DNA of 64,000 bases, taken from positions 26,400,547 through 26,464,546 of the forward strand of contig OY987263.1 of NCBI GenBank assembly GCA_963920665.1, written 5' to 3'. This document shows, piece after piece, positions 34,469 to 47,348 of this stretch (position 1 is the stretch's first letter; each line of letters starts with the position of its first letter). The notes under the pieces are model-generated. The model did not search any database, was not told the origin of the DNA, and saw only the letters and a program-made list of their open reading frames with translations. Position numbers and translations under genes: made by a program. This stretch comes from Straminergon stramineum (taxonomy: Eukaryota; Streptophyta; Bryopsida; Hypnales; Calliergonaceae).

Positions 34469-37064
34469 CTAATTGGCGATTTCCGTGGCCATGGCCCTCT
34501 TCACAGCTTGCGCATACGTTGTGTGCTGGTATGCCAGCGTATGCTCCATCAAGTCATACAGGGACGTCTTGGGTTCCCACTCTGGAAAGGATACGTGAAA
34601 ACATCACAACTGAGCTACCAACGTAGGCAACATTTACAAGGGAAAAGGAGAAAACAGCAAAACTTAGTCACTCATACATAGAAAACAACGCATAGTAGCA
34701 AAATCTGCAATTGCATGAAGCTCACCGAGTTGCCTCTTGATGATGGTCATGTCTGGAATACGCTTGTCACTGTCGTCATATCCCACACCGTAAAACTCCT
34801 CAGAGGACACATCCACGGTGGCCACCTCTGGTCTCGGGGTGCCACTAACCTTGCAATAAATCTACAAAAAACAAAAGGGACACGGTCAGCAGCGTCAGAA
34901 GGAAATTGAAAGACCCGAGAGGAAGGGAAATTGTTTTAAAAGCGCGTGGACATGAGATGCAAAAATGGTGCCACACTCACATCAGTCATCAGCTCGGCAA
35001 GCTCCCGCACTGTCACTTCGTTGTAGGGGTTGCCGACATTGAAGATTTGACCGTTCGCTCTCGCAGGATTTTCCTGTTCCATTCATTTCACTGTTAGTCA
35101 GCCTCCAGATCACCAAGATCTGGCCCGTAAAGGTCAAATTCGGTTCACTGCATTATGAAATGTCTTAACCAGTTTTGAAACACGAGAACCAGTCACAAGC
35201 GATGTGTGCGTCCTCAGAAATTCAAGGATATCGGACACTGGAAAGGCCACACATGATCTACGCGAAACTGCTCAAGGAAACACGCCGCCCAATTGGTGAA
35301 ATTTTGGTCCTTCAGAGTAATGGACTCCAGTAATAACCAATACCACGATTTCCAAATCGAGTGAAACAGGAAGAGAAAGTCACTCACAATCATTCGCATC
35401 ACGGCATCGATGGCGTCTTTGATGTAAACGAAAGAACGCTGAGACTGGCCCCCGTCCACCAGTTTCAAGGGCTCTCCCCTCATCAGGTTCTGCAAACAAT
35501 CCATTGGACTTCAGCGAGGGAGAAGACCCTTAAAAACGCTACCAACTTCAAAATCGACGACGATTTCAAAACAAAACGATCAAGCAGCCCAATACAAAAC
35601 AAAAAAACAACGTGTCAAGGAGTTCCCACGTTGCTGAAGCAAGCCAGGACGCGAGGAACCGAGTCCTGGGGTCCATCGACGCCGGGAATGAAGTCCATGC
35701 GCGGCCCAATCCAGTTGAACGGCCTCACGATGGTGAACTCCAGCCCATTCTCAGCGCCCTCCCCTGCCAAGACTCAACCCCAGCCCATTTCAACCCTAAT
35801 TCATGAACCCTACACCGGCACATCATCTGCAGTCCGAAACGCCCAACCGGCAATAACTAATATTTGCCTCTTCCATTGCGAGTGCTTTCGCCCATATTAG
35901 AGGCCGTCATGAAAGCTCATCATACCATAAATGAGCCTCTCGATGAGCTGCTTGGCACACGCGTAGGACCACCGCTGCTTCTCAATCGAGCCGAAGATGC
36001 AAGGGCTCTCGTCCTCCTTCAACAGGTAGAAAGCGGGGTCCTGCACGAATAGATCAATCAAGGGGAGCCGATTATTCAAGGAATGACAACCACTCGAGGT
36101 CAATTATCAGCCATTGCGAAGGGGACAGGAAACGAATAATCAATCCTCAGTTTCTTCGAACGGCGGGACACATTGTCAATGAAAAGGCTCACGCACATTC
36201 TTCAAGGGGCTGTCTTTGGGAAGGAAGCTGCCGATGGTCTTGCCATACACCTCGCACGTGGAGAAGTGGATGAGGCGCTTGTCGTGCTCTCGACACTGCT
36301 GCACCACCGGCAGCGCGTCCACGAAGTTGCTGTAAATGGTGTCCAGCGGCCGCGTATTGTAGTCGGCGGGCGTGCAAATGGCCGCCAAGTTAATCACCTG
36401 TGACGAAATTATTAGTCACAGTAAGGTAAGGAATTTGTAGCACGCGTCTGGCCACAGCTCGTCTCTCAAGTCCTGCTTCCAATGCAGAACTACTGTAACA
36501 ATCACCCGGCGATCAACTGTCTAAATTTAGCTCACAATGTGTTCCCAAACACTTGGCTTTCCGCCAGTGGGAGTGATCAATAACAGGATGGACGATGAAA
36601 GATTCAAGAAAATATGAGCGACTGTCGCATGCAGAGGAATCCATTGTAAACCCGTAAGTTCGATGGAAAGGAAAGAAACCCCAATTAAATTACAACGTAT
36701 GAATATATACGCCCCCCAGGAGCATATATATTGCGAACACAACCCCAATTCAATTGATTGCGGAAAGGGAAGCCAAGATTGGATCGATGGCTACCAAGTC
36801 GGATGCCGCGATGAGCCCCTCCAACCGTGCGTCGTGCTTGATGTTGATCTTGTGGAATGCAATGCGGTCGCTCCATCGCTGTCCAGGCTGCAGCAAGTGC
36901 TGGATCTTGTCGGCGTACACGTCGATGGCCACCACGCTGTGCTCCGTGTCCGCCATCAACTTCTCGCACAAGTGCGAGCCGATGAAGCCCCCCGCGCCGA
37001 TCAGGCAAATCCGCAACGGAGTCACGCCGTCGCCGTCCAGGTTCACCCGCCGCTGGCCCGCCAT
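34469..37064 (-). CDS. AXS: UDP-D-apiose/UDP-D-xylose synthase
   Basis: Converts UDP-glucuronate to UDP-apiose and UDP-xylose in the cytosol, supplying apiose for rhamnogalacturonan II and apiogalacturonan (family knowledge). Eight exons can be placed: 37064-36795, 36397-36197, 36040-35926, 35763-35630, 35489-35388, 35073-34981, 34861-34726 and 34581-34469. All introns are GT..AG, phases agree, and the joined frame is 387 residues, matching plant AXS (about 389). Seen: the NAD-binding GAGGFIGSHLCEKL near the N-terminus, AAICTPADYNTRPLDTIY, STCEVYGKTIGSFLP, the catalytic SDR Tyr/Lys in WSYACAKQ, VRPFNWIGPRMDFIPG, EPLKLVDGG and GYDDSDKRIPDM. The start is the ATG at 37064, in the same place as in other AXS proteins. 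The copy looks intact and functional. Confidence 0.97.
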
Positions 37065-38523
37065 CGCCACAACTCTCCACTACTGGGACCCAAAGTTTCA
37101 CCAAAAGCCCACCAGCAAAAGCTCTAACGAACCGGACCCCACAAAAACTCAGGATTCCGTGACGACGAGCAGCAATTCTACAATTGGGGGAGCGCCGAAT
37201 CGAACGAGCGCGACGTTGGGATCACCAGAGTGGAATGCGGTGCAATCGAGAACACATGCCTAGTGCCCAATTGGAACTTTGGAGCTTATCAACCTCGATC
37301 ACAACGATAATCAGAGCCTTGCCTTGCCTTGGCTTGCCTTGCCTGTTGCTGATCCTGCCCTTGCCCTACAATAGCGAGTTAGGCGGTGGTCCTATTGTCA
37401 ATTGGTACCGGTGAGCTTGCAGTGAGCTGGAAAGAGGAGAGCGACGGTCTGAACTGAAGGAGGGCACATCTCTTTCACTTCCGGAGCACGTTTGGGTTTG
37501 ACTGAGATGATTCGATTTTCAACCAGGGTCACTAATTAACTTACAGTAGTTTCTACGCCTAAGTCATTTCCTTATTTCGCGGATTAACTGACGCAGATAA
37601 TTGGTACAGTAGTTAGCCTCTCCTGTCGCTCCACCGCACCTTTTTGTTGCAGAGACTTCAGTGACTCGCCTGTGCCCAACCTGACTGACGAAGCAGTTGA
37701 GTGGAGCTCCCGTGCAAGGGCTCGCAGGGTGCCAGGCTCGCACTGGCGTGTCTTTCACTTGCTCCTCTGTTTCCTTGCCCCACCGCCTCTTGATCTTGGC
37801 CAAAACCTCCGTTTGGCTTGGTTTCCAGTGCAATGGGAGGATTGACCTTTTTCACTTTGCTGAGACTGAACTGTGGAATGTGTGAAAACTCCAGCGACAA
37901 CAGAGTTGAAAATGGACAAGTTCCGTGGGTTGTGGGCACTGTACTGTACTGTACTGTACTGTACACTGCACTGAACGTGTGATTGTGTGATTAGTGGCTT
38001 TGATTCCGTTGTGGCAAGATGGTTCCTTTAGGACCCTGCAGTGGAGATGCTGCGCCTTGGACTTGGGCTTTGGAAGAGGAAATCGGGGCACGCCAACAAG
38101 CTGGAACTCCTGGAAGGGAGTGGTCAAAGATGTAGGCTGATGTGGTTCTGCGGCTTGTTCTTGAATGTACCAGCTGGCCACTTACTGGATTGACAGGATT
38201 ACAGGGATGAACGGGGTTGACTTTATTTGCTCTTTCACTACAGTAGAATGTAAGGTGATGGCAACCATAACTGATCAAATAAGCAATTTTGGACATGATT
38301 TGGAGTAGTGCAAGGGGAAGCAAATATTTTTCAGAGGTGCAGTGATAGAAATGATGGAGATTGCAAAAACTTTGGTAATTTTATAATTGAATTGAATTCA
38401 AGAAGTTCTATAAGCATCCTTGTGACATACTCCGTATTTACTATTGGTACATTGATGAATGTAATTGGTACATTATTGAAGAAAATAACATGTATCTCTT
38501 TTAACCTATAAACGAAGGTGAGG
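37065..38523. other. 5' leader and upstream region of AXS
   Basis: The minus strand just upstream of 37064 is pyrimidine-rich and likely untranslated leader. No clear TATA box was seen. Simple repeats occur: a (CCTTG)-type run near 37317-37345 and (TGTAC)n near 37938-37965. No other gene is supported. Confidence 0.5.
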
Positions 38524-38745
38524 TCATTTTCAACCCATGGATGATAAAGAATAATTTTTAAATAGGATAGAAGTGCAACTATTCATCCTCAAAATTTTGT
38601 GTGAAAAAGAGAGGTCTTCTACGATAGTTTGACTTCCATGACTACTTTTAGATTTTCTTGAAACAATGATTCACATGGTTCCAGAAGGGATGATTTCCAT
38701 GATCACCAATCCATCCTTTAAGGCCATGGTGAATCAACCCCTTCA
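38524..38745. mobile_element. MITE family B, half copy
   Basis: Matches the left halves of 42079-42478 and 21016-21410 (AGAAGTGCAACTATTCATCCT, then AGGTCTTCTACGATAGTTTGACTTCC, then CACATGGTTCC). The right half is absent. Confidence 0.82.
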
Positions 38746-40666
38746 TTGCCCCATAGTTTAAACATTCAAATTTTTATTTGCAACATATGATAAAATTTGC
38801 AAATTTAGAATTCATATATGCAATCAAAGTCCCCCAATTAGCTAGGAGAGGCGAAGTAATACCACAAAACATAGCACAAAATAAGGTGCAATTTTTTACA
38901 ATTACCTTTATATAAGGCAATGAAAGGGTCAATTCTCCCATTGGCCATCCCTTAATCCTTAAGGGCTTTGACGTCCACTTTGGGGATGATGAATAGATTG
39001 AAACTCAAGTTTCACCCTCATTACTCCTAAGATGAAAGTTATCCTAATTGTATTGTGGAGATACTTTATTAAGTGGTTGTCCTATCTAATGGTTGGATTT
39101 GGTGTTACTAGAACACATATTCTTCTAAAATCACAAATGTGCAAGTATGTCATGTAGTTGACCAAGACAAAATTGCATTGACCCTAGATCAAAACTAGTC
39201 AACTAGATCTAAAAAAATGAGGTCATACCACAACTCACAATCTACAACTTTTGTTTGTATATCAATTCTAAAATATTCTCCAAATAACACTTTATAATGT
39301 TTTTTTTCAAATTGTTAATTTTGGAGAAGAGTCTAGACGTTTAGGGTTAAGGGTTAAATAATGCCTTGAGAGTCTTGTCACTTTATGGACCTTTTCCCCT
39401 AGTTTGAAAAGAGAGGTTTGAGGGTTATTCTTGTACTTGTAAAACCACTAATGGGAAATGTGCCGTTCATTTCCTAGGCGGGTTCTGTGCTGTAATGCTC
39501 GATTTTGCAGGTGTGTTCCCATAATAGGGCATTATAGATTTTACATCTAACATTAAATTCCCATACCAATTCTTCTTCCAATTTTGTTGATTTCTTGTGG
39601 TAGTTTACATCAGGCAATGGCCCTTATTGTCAAGCATTGCCCCAAATAATCTGTTTTTGGACATTTTCTTAGGAGGGGCGACCTCAGTTCACACAAATCA
39701 GTACAATTTATTTAACTTATCGGTCATCTTCTTACTTGTGGGTAAGAATCTAACAACTGTAAGAATATGACAGTCCGACCCACTTTCTATGCAAATGCAC
39801 AAAGTCAGGTGCTTCATGCCAAAATGAACTCAAGAAATTGAGGACAACTTACATTCAAATGAAATGATGCAAATTTTACAGCTTGCACGTTGAAATTTAA
39901 GGTACATAATGTTATTGACCTCTAATAGAAAGGATTTTCTTGGTTCTAAATTACTCCCTCTATCCCAAAATGATCTTCATGTAGGACAAAGGATTCTGGA
40001 TTAAGGCTGAAAATAACATTTTAAAACCCATTTCATGTTGTAAGTAGACCTTGGTGCACTCCTAGTGTACTTGAAATTTTGAATTTCGAAACCCTTTTCA
40101 AAGTGTAGTTTTTGAGTATTGAAAAGTGGATTTTTGTGGGCATTTTAAAGAGCACCAATGGGAACTAATTGTTGAGTGTGAGGTTGTCATTTTATGGGCA
40201 CTTAGTATAGGCCCAAGACCATGTGCGGACTTCTATACCACATTTCAAAGCTTCATCCCCTTCAATTAGGTGACACTCATAGAATGCAAAAAATAAGAAT
40301 GAACAAAGTCAATTGACCCCTTCAATCATTTTGTTTGTCTTTTGATTGATGATTACATGAATGGAGGGAAAACTATTGCTTGGTCAATTGTTTTGTTGGT
40401 CCCAAATAGCAATTGAAAGTCGAATTTGACCATTTCTCAACATCACAAAATGCAACAAGAAGATGATTTTGAGAGGGAGGGAGTAGTCAATAACATGCAG
40501 ATGGACCTACTTTTGGATCACTAGAATCAAACATTTCATGTGTACTTCAAAAGAAAAATGAAGTCAAATTAGAGAAGGTTCTCATATGAGACATTAAACC
40601 CAAAAGTGTTGAAACTATGTTGGAACTAAAGGAAAAAAGGTTACTCTTGGAAATTTACAATAGTAA
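38746..40666. other. AT-rich intergenic stretch, nothing recognised
   Basis: No gene or repeat boundary was placed. AGGGTTAAGGGTTAAAT near 39345 resembles the TTAA-bounded termini but has no partner that I could find. Confidence 0.4.
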
Positions 40667-40935
40667 GGTGGGTACCCCCCAAATATCACTAAATGCTATT
40701 GTACCTAATTACTATCATTAGACTATTCCAATTTTCATATTTTCTTATTGGCAAGTGAAAAGAGGTTCTAACGCACCAATGAATGTGACATTTGGATTTT
40801 GTATGCAAAAGTTATGAAGGAACAAAGTGTTGTTCTAAAAGCGTTTCTTCCTCATAGGGACATAATTGATTTTGGAGATGTACGTAGAATGAGGATGGTG
40901 GTTTAGGATCAATGGTGCATTTGGGGGTGCCCACC
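40667..40935. mobile_element. 269-bp MITE, family C copy 1
   Basis: Ends GGTGGGTACCCCCCAAAT and ATTTGGGGGTGCCCACC form an inverted repeat of about 17 bp. The whole interior is colinear with 61424-61690. No coding sequence. Confidence 0.87.
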
Positions 40936-42078
40936 GTATAGAGTATGCCAATTTTAGTTATTGTTTCTATGGTACCTTGGCAACAGATTGATGCATTTTA
41001 GCTCCCATTTTAGTCTACAATAATAACAATCAATTTCATCTAAAGATTCCATAAGGTAGGAGGCTCTTAAATCAACCAGCTTTTGAATGCATCCCCTATC
41101 TAGGAATGAGTAACATGCTCCTTGAAATATCTATTATCATCATTGATGAGGTAGATAGGCTTAAACGGGCTATTTATGGACCTCTACCTTAGCAAAAACA
41201 TAAGAAAACATAGTGGAAAAAAATGATGAAGGTTTGAGAGACTGATAGTTGCAATCAGGGGGTGTAATCAAGGAGCTAAAGAACCTTAACCCATAATTGC
41301 CTAACCAACCATACATGGTCGATCTAAAATATCAAGTTCATTTTTGTGTGGGTAGTTAAATTCCTTTGACCGTTGCAAATTTTTTTATGGACAATATTAA
41401 TGGTTAACTATTGAAAGTTTTTACATTTCATTGAAAAAGGTAAGTATTGGATTTTTGAGAGGTCCTCAAAGGCCTCTATGTATCATTAGTGGAAGAGTAA
41501 AGCTTCGCAATTTTACTTCATTTCCCAACTTTGAGCAAAGCTTGTCAATTTCACTTGATTTGAGATTTTAAAAATTGTACTTATCCATTTTCTTTGAAAA
41601 TCATTACAATGAAAAGAATAAAATATTTTTATGATTTCCATTGTTGAAAATTTAATAGACAAGTATTGATTGGAGTTACTTGTGATTTCTACTTACAAAA
41701 AAAAATTGCATTTTAACAATTGGAAGGTTGATTGCGTAATGAATTTTCTAGCTCTTCATTCAAACTTAAGGTTTTTGGAAGCACATTTTAGTGTACTTAC
41801 ATAATTTCTAGTTGTTCATGTCACTTCCAATCGCAAAACAATCTTATATGTAAATTTCTCAAACATTGTGAGAAGGATAGCATACTTAAAATAGAACACA
41901 TGCATTTCTCTTATTTTAATCTCACAACTCCTATGCAATTTCACACCCATAACTAGTTCACACCGTCAACTCCTACACAATTTCACACCCATAACTAGCT
42001 CACACCCACAATTCCTATACAATTTCACACCCATGCACACTAAAGAGCAAGCTTTTTAATCCATTAACAATGTTGTAG
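40936..42078. other. Intergenic stretch, nothing recognised up to 41922
   Basis: No gene was supported. The end holds the tandem repeat annotated separately. Confidence 0.45.
41923..42036. repeat. ~40-bp tandem repeat, three units
   Basis: Units contain ACTCCTA(T/C)(G/A)CAATTTCACACCCATAACTAG then TCACACC, with a partial third unit ending CCCATGCACAC. Confidence 0.92.
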
Positions 42079-42478
42079 TCATTTTTTGTCCAATGAATGA
42101 CAAGGAATTCTCCTATGTAGGACAAAAGTGCAACTATTCATCCTTGAAATTAGGGGTAAAAAGGGGAGATCTTCTACAATAGTTTGACTCCCAATGAGTA
42201 TTTTTGATTTTTTTTAAAGTAGATGATGTCACATGGTTCCCAAAGGGATGGTTTCCACAGTCACTAGCCTGGCGTTTAAGGGTTAACTTTAAAGCAATGG
42301 GTTGGTGACTGTGGAAATCATCCCTTTTAGACCAGATTAACATCATCTCCTTTAAAAAGACCAAAAATACTAATTGGATGCCGAACTAGATCTCCTTTTC
42401 ACACAAGATTTCGGAGATGAATAGTTGCACTTCTGTCCTACACAGAAGGATTCCCTATCATTCATTGACCAGAAAATG
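42079..42478. mobile_element. Palindromic MITE, family B copy 3 (full length)
   Basis: Long inverted complementarity around a centre near 42279: ATGTAGGACAAAAGTGCAACTA against TAGTTGCACTTCTGTCCTACA, GACTGTGGAAA against TTTCCACAGTC, and ends TTTTTTGTCCAATGAATGA against TCATTCATTGACCAGAAAA. No coding sequence. Confidence 0.88.
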
Positions 42479-43033
42479 GCCACAGCATCATTTATGGGTT
42501 AAACATGTATACAGTTAGACTTCGAAGAAAAACAATTTGCCTCATTGGGAATATTTATAAGCCCATGCTCTTTTTCCATAGAAAAAACACACTTGGAAAG
42601 GCTTAGGCACTTAGGGGTTAATTCTGAATCACTCATGAATTGCTACTCAGTTCCATAATTTAGTGGTACCCTTCAAAATGAGATTCTGAGACACCACTGA
42701 CAGTGGTTTCAATTGCTCTGGGCTCTTAGTACACATCTTTCTGGAGAACAGTTACAGTTCATTCTACAGGCTCCACCAAAAAGTCACGATTGAAAATTGC
42801 ATATGCAACAGATGATCTGGAGCAAGGGGCTGACCTCCGAGGGAAAATGAAGGCGAGAAGGTTAACTTTCTACTTACATCTAAAGCAACTATATGGATGG
42901 GAGCTAGCTACTCAAGGACCATGCTCTTTACAGTTTTTCCAAGAATGAATCAGGTCCTTGGGGGCCCGAGTCAAACCTGATATTAATCCAGGTGGTCGAT
43001 CTGCGTGTCAATGAGAGGACAATCAGCTTTTTT
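42479..43033. other. Downstream flank of the RNA-binding gene
   Basis: The part nearest 43033 is expected to be 3' untranslated region of the minus-strand RRM gene. A lone terminus-like CTTAGGGGTTAATT occurs near 42620. Confidence 0.45.
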
Positions 43034-46000
43034 TCATGTCTTCTGCGCTTCAGCGGTACTAGTGACTTGCGCTGGGTAAGGGGCCACTCGGACATACGAC
43101 AAAGAGCGTGAGAATCGTACGGGCCCTGTGTGGATCATCTCTACATCCGCAGGTGGAGTCCCCGTGCTCGGGGTTCCACTTCCCGCGGAGGCATCCCGCT
43201 TCCACTTCAGATTGGAGGTGCCCATGTGAACCATCGGCAGGGCCATCGGTCGCCTCGCAGGAATGTAAAGGCTATGAGGCGTTGGATAGCCTCTGGAAAA
43301 GGGGGGCTGAGAAAAGGAATGGGGAGGAACAGAAATGGGGTTCATATCGACGACAGTAGAGCTTTTGCGCATCACCTGCTCACACACCAATCATGAGTAT
43401 CGTCAGATCAGTCAGTCAGGCATTATTTAATCCCTAAATTGCCCAAACTTTACATAAAAAGTTCACTTTGGAAGCTCATAATTGATTACATCGACTTCAA
43501 AAATATAAGAACTGACTTCTTTCTATTGGTAAATATATTTTGTAACCTTCCTTGACGCGTCCTACGTGATTGATTTCACCTCATAGATAGGATGCAAAAC
43601 GAGAAATAAAGTCAAATAAGAAATTAATTTTAGAAGCTACGAGAGGAAGGATGCACACCTTCAGATTACGAGAAAGCAGTGCCGTGTCGTTCATGGCTAA
43701 AGCACTTTCCACAGCCTCTTGTGAAGTAAATTCCACATAAGCAGATCTGTCAAAATAGGAAATACACTCGTTAGGAAACAAAATCGAACAAATTTGTGAA
43801 ACACTCATTAGCAGTGTAGATAAAGCATTTAGCACACTTAAAAAGAATCAGTAAGTTAGACAATGAACAGAATTTCACTGCGAGCTCACAGATGAGAAGT
43901 TAAATGAATACGAAAGAGATGTAGGGTACGTTACACTAACCCCTTGGGCTTTCCAGTGGCCGGCTCTACCAACATCGTCACTCGGTTAATGTTTCCACAC
44001 CGACCAAAGTGAACTCGTAAGGCTGCTTGTGTTGCAGCAAAATGGACCTACCAACAATTCAAGAAAACAAGTGAGAACTACTTCCTAGTATTTGAGTCAA
44101 AGACCGACCAAATGTTTCCCAATAAAACACTAGATGTTTTAGTATATAAGATTGAACGACTTAGCAATAGGGAAAGAGATGAACTTACATTGGTGACAAA
44201 AATAGACCGCGCATTTATATCTTCTTGACTTGGTTGCGGCTCAAAAGGTATTGGCCTCGCACCTACATCTCAATGAAGGAACCAAATTGTAATCGATATT
44301 ACTATTCGTTAATGCGTACAGATTTACACAACTGAAAATGATTATAACTGAACTAGGGAGCGAGACTCACCAGCAGCAGGGGCGTTTTGCACCTCCTTGG
44401 TCACTTCTGCTTGCCGAGCTCGCAGCTTGGTCATGTCAAGTTGTACTTGCCTCAATCTCTTCTTCATTTCCAAAACATCCTATTCCCCAAAGGAAAAAAA
44501 CGATTACAACAGTTAAAGCTTGTCACATTCATGCACAAATAGGAAAAACAAATGAAGATAAAATCATAAATGGTGACTTGCTCCGAAAGCCAAAATGAGA
44601 GCGCTACTGAGTGACCTACCTCATTGACAGGTTGCTCGGCTTCCTCGGCTTCTCCATTGACTTGTGAAAAGTTATGCCCTAGTCGTTGGCCAACCTGCGG
44701 TTTGGGATGCAAACCATTTCTTCTGAATTCACTGTCTTGATGCAGCATCTGTTCCGACTTCACTCTTCGTAATGCATCTCCTAATAAATGCCCATTCACG
44801 CCCACTTTCCTTCCAGGATGCTGTGCCGGTGGTCCAAAATTCTGTTCTCTGCCACCTCTCCCTTTCCCAGATCCCGCTCTATGAATAGCAGCCGCATTCT
44901 TCTTCCACTTGCCCCTATTCTCGACAAGGACTACTTCCTCTGCAAACTCACCTTCGGCATCAAATGAATCCTGCTTACTTCTGTCATTGAGACTGATACG
45001 ATCCCACACAGAAGCGGGTTTGTCTTGCATGGGCCTCTCTTGTACCTTAACCGCTCTATTAACGTGAATATCAACCACGTCGACTGGTTCGAACGGAACA
45101 AAGGGATCTTCATGAGTCATATCGACGTCAGCTCCTCCATTACCCTGCACATCTGGATGAATAGTTCGTTTTAAGTTTTAGTTTGATAGCACTCATATTC
45201 TGCAATATTATAGCATATCACTAATGCAGCTATTAAAAGTGTACTGAATTGTAAAACAAGCAAATTGGTAGCTGGAAGTACTTAAGAATCACATGGAGAA
45301 CTACAAGCACTTCCCGAAATACTCTTAGCTGACAACACTCTCTTTGTTTACAAAAAGAAAATTACCAGCATCTGACGAAACCACAGATTGGAGGCGCTTT
45401 ACTGACTCGGTCCTCCTCAAGGCATCCTTCTTGCTAGCAAGAAGTGCACTTTCATTCACAACCTCCCTCACTGCATTAATTAGGAGGCGTCGAGAAGCCT
45501 TCACAACTGGAGGAGACATCTCTTTCTGCAACCACAAAGAAGGTTTCAAGAAAAATTAACTTTTTGAGAACCTTGAGGACCTTTTAATCATCCAAAAGAG
45601 TATAAATTGAGTATGACTAAAGTGATGAGTTCTACGCAGAAATCAATATAAGCATGTTAGTTGAACTCGTTCAGTAACCTGACATACCATGTCGGGCCTA
45701 TCTGCTCGTCCTCGTCCGCGCCGCGTCCATATTTCAGGTGACCGTGATCGCTTGATATTATTGCGATGTCCACCATCCCGACGACGGACTCTCCTCCTAC
45801 CAGTTCCCTCACCGTTAATTATCTCATCTGATTTCACTGCTCCAACAGTTCCAGGTCCTTCGAACTGTTCCTCAAACTCCATTTGTGTGGTCGTTTCTTC
45901 ACCATGCTCTACGACAGCCACTACTGATCGTAGACTAGGTTCAAACTGCAAGGCATTATGAAGAACACAGTATATGAATGTCAACGTACTTCAAAAAAAT

Positions 46001-47348
46001 ATACAAATCATACAAGATAACATAAATCTAAGATCAACACTGTTTTAGGAGCAATCATTATTGAGAGCCATCCACAAGGCAAAACTATACGCTCAGAAGA
46101 TCTGAGTCAATCTCCAGCTGGAACAATGAAATAAAACAAGCAAGACCAACGCATACGACTAGGAGGTCAAAATCGAGGGAAAAAGCCAAGAGACCTGAGC
46201 CTGTGCATTCTCATACACCAACCCCGCATCAGAAGGTCTGTCATTGTCATCCTCAGTCTTCGCATACAAGTGTTTGTTGGATGCCATATGGTCCCAAAGC
46301 CTGCACCACCATTATCATATGTTACACACAAAAAAATATCCATCTCAAAGTCCAATCTTTGCACATAAAGACAACAATTACCATTGTAATAATGAAAGTA
46401 ACCTGAAAAAAACTTTTCACAACCAACATAATCGCAACAGTTGTTGGAGGCATCAACTTTGATTCATGTCAATCACATTTCATGTTGAAAGGCACAACCA
46501 GAGATACTAACTGAAAAAAACTCACATGAACATGATAACTTCCTAGCTGACTCTAGAAATGATTTTTAAAAGTAAATCAGCTAAAGGTCCTACCAAGACA
46601 CAAATGAGCCACTGTCACCACCAAGAAAAGCTTCAAGATCTTTCACAGCCTGAGTTTTGTCCTTCCCGTGTCCAATAAGCACAACCACGTACTCCTGCAA
46701 ATTACCGTTCCAACATCAATACCTATTTATAAAACGAAAACAAGAAGAAGAAGAAAAATAAATAAGTAATTATTTACCAGGAGAAATGAGATTTACAGGC
46801 AGGTTACAAATGTGAAAGTACTAGAGTACCCAAGTCCAATTGTCCAATCTGAAAGCCACGCTACAACAATTGCGTGTGAATTCATCAACTCCATCAACAA
46901 GTGAAACACTACAGACGCTCTAAATGAATCAAGCTATCATAAACATTTAGCAATTGCCAATATTGATGAAACGCGGTTCGCAGCCCTAAACTAGCACCGT
47001 CTTGTATCAAACGACCATATATTCAAGTCACAACTACAATTAATTTTCTTCGGAGTCACATGCCTTGTGTGCTCATTCAAAGACGACCATATACGTTGAA
47101 CATATAAACCCCAAATTAAACATGCAAGAATCAGAGATAGACGTGGAGTACGACTAAGGAAACAAGCTGGTTTGTATACGACAAACACTGGCAACCCTAG
47201 TATTGTCGTACGAAGAGATAAGAAAACGAACCACAAGAACATCATCCGTGTAGTTTCCGATGAATTCAGATAACTTGTCCTTCACACATTCCCTGAGTTT
47301 GGCTGCTCCACTTCTGCTCAGATCCATTGTGAACTTTACTCCATCCAT
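43034..47348 (-). CDS. Nuclear RNA-binding protein: Nab2/PWI-like domain plus PABPN1-type RRM
   Basis: Eleven exons were placed: 47348-47232, 46694-46594, 46300-46195, 45945-45688, 45525-45366, 45152-44620, 44479-44371, 44262-44189, 44047-43941, 43746-43659 and 43375-43034. All junctions are GT..AG, phases agree, and the protein has 664 residues. Residues about 8-90 resemble the helical PWI-like N-terminus of ZC3H14/Nab2 (KLRECVKDKLSEFIGNYTDD, then EYVVVLIGHGK, then FVSWLWDHM). An Arg-rich basic stretch and a long disordered middle follow. A helix (DVLEMKKRLRQVQLDMTKLR) precedes one RRM with RNP2-like SIFVTNVHF and RNP1-like SAYVEF, closest in style to nuclear poly(A)-binding PABPN1 proteins (GRCGNINRVTML). 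A role in nuclear poly(A) RNA handling is inferred. RNP1 lacks the usual aromatic after KG. Confidence 0.9.
43427..43560. repeat. TTAA/CCCTAAA terminus inside an RRM-gene intron
   Basis: TTTAATCCCTAAATTGCCCAA near 43425 matches the left terminus of the TTAA-bounded elements and lies in the last intron (43376-43658). The other end could not be placed. Confidence 0.5.

Noticed and set aside
36663..37263. Plus-strand frames opposite AXS exon 1
   Set aside because: The minus strand carries an unmistakable AXS N-terminus; these are shadows.
43108..43396. Plus-strand frames opposite the last RRM-gene exon
   Set aside because: Antisense shadows of the coding exon.
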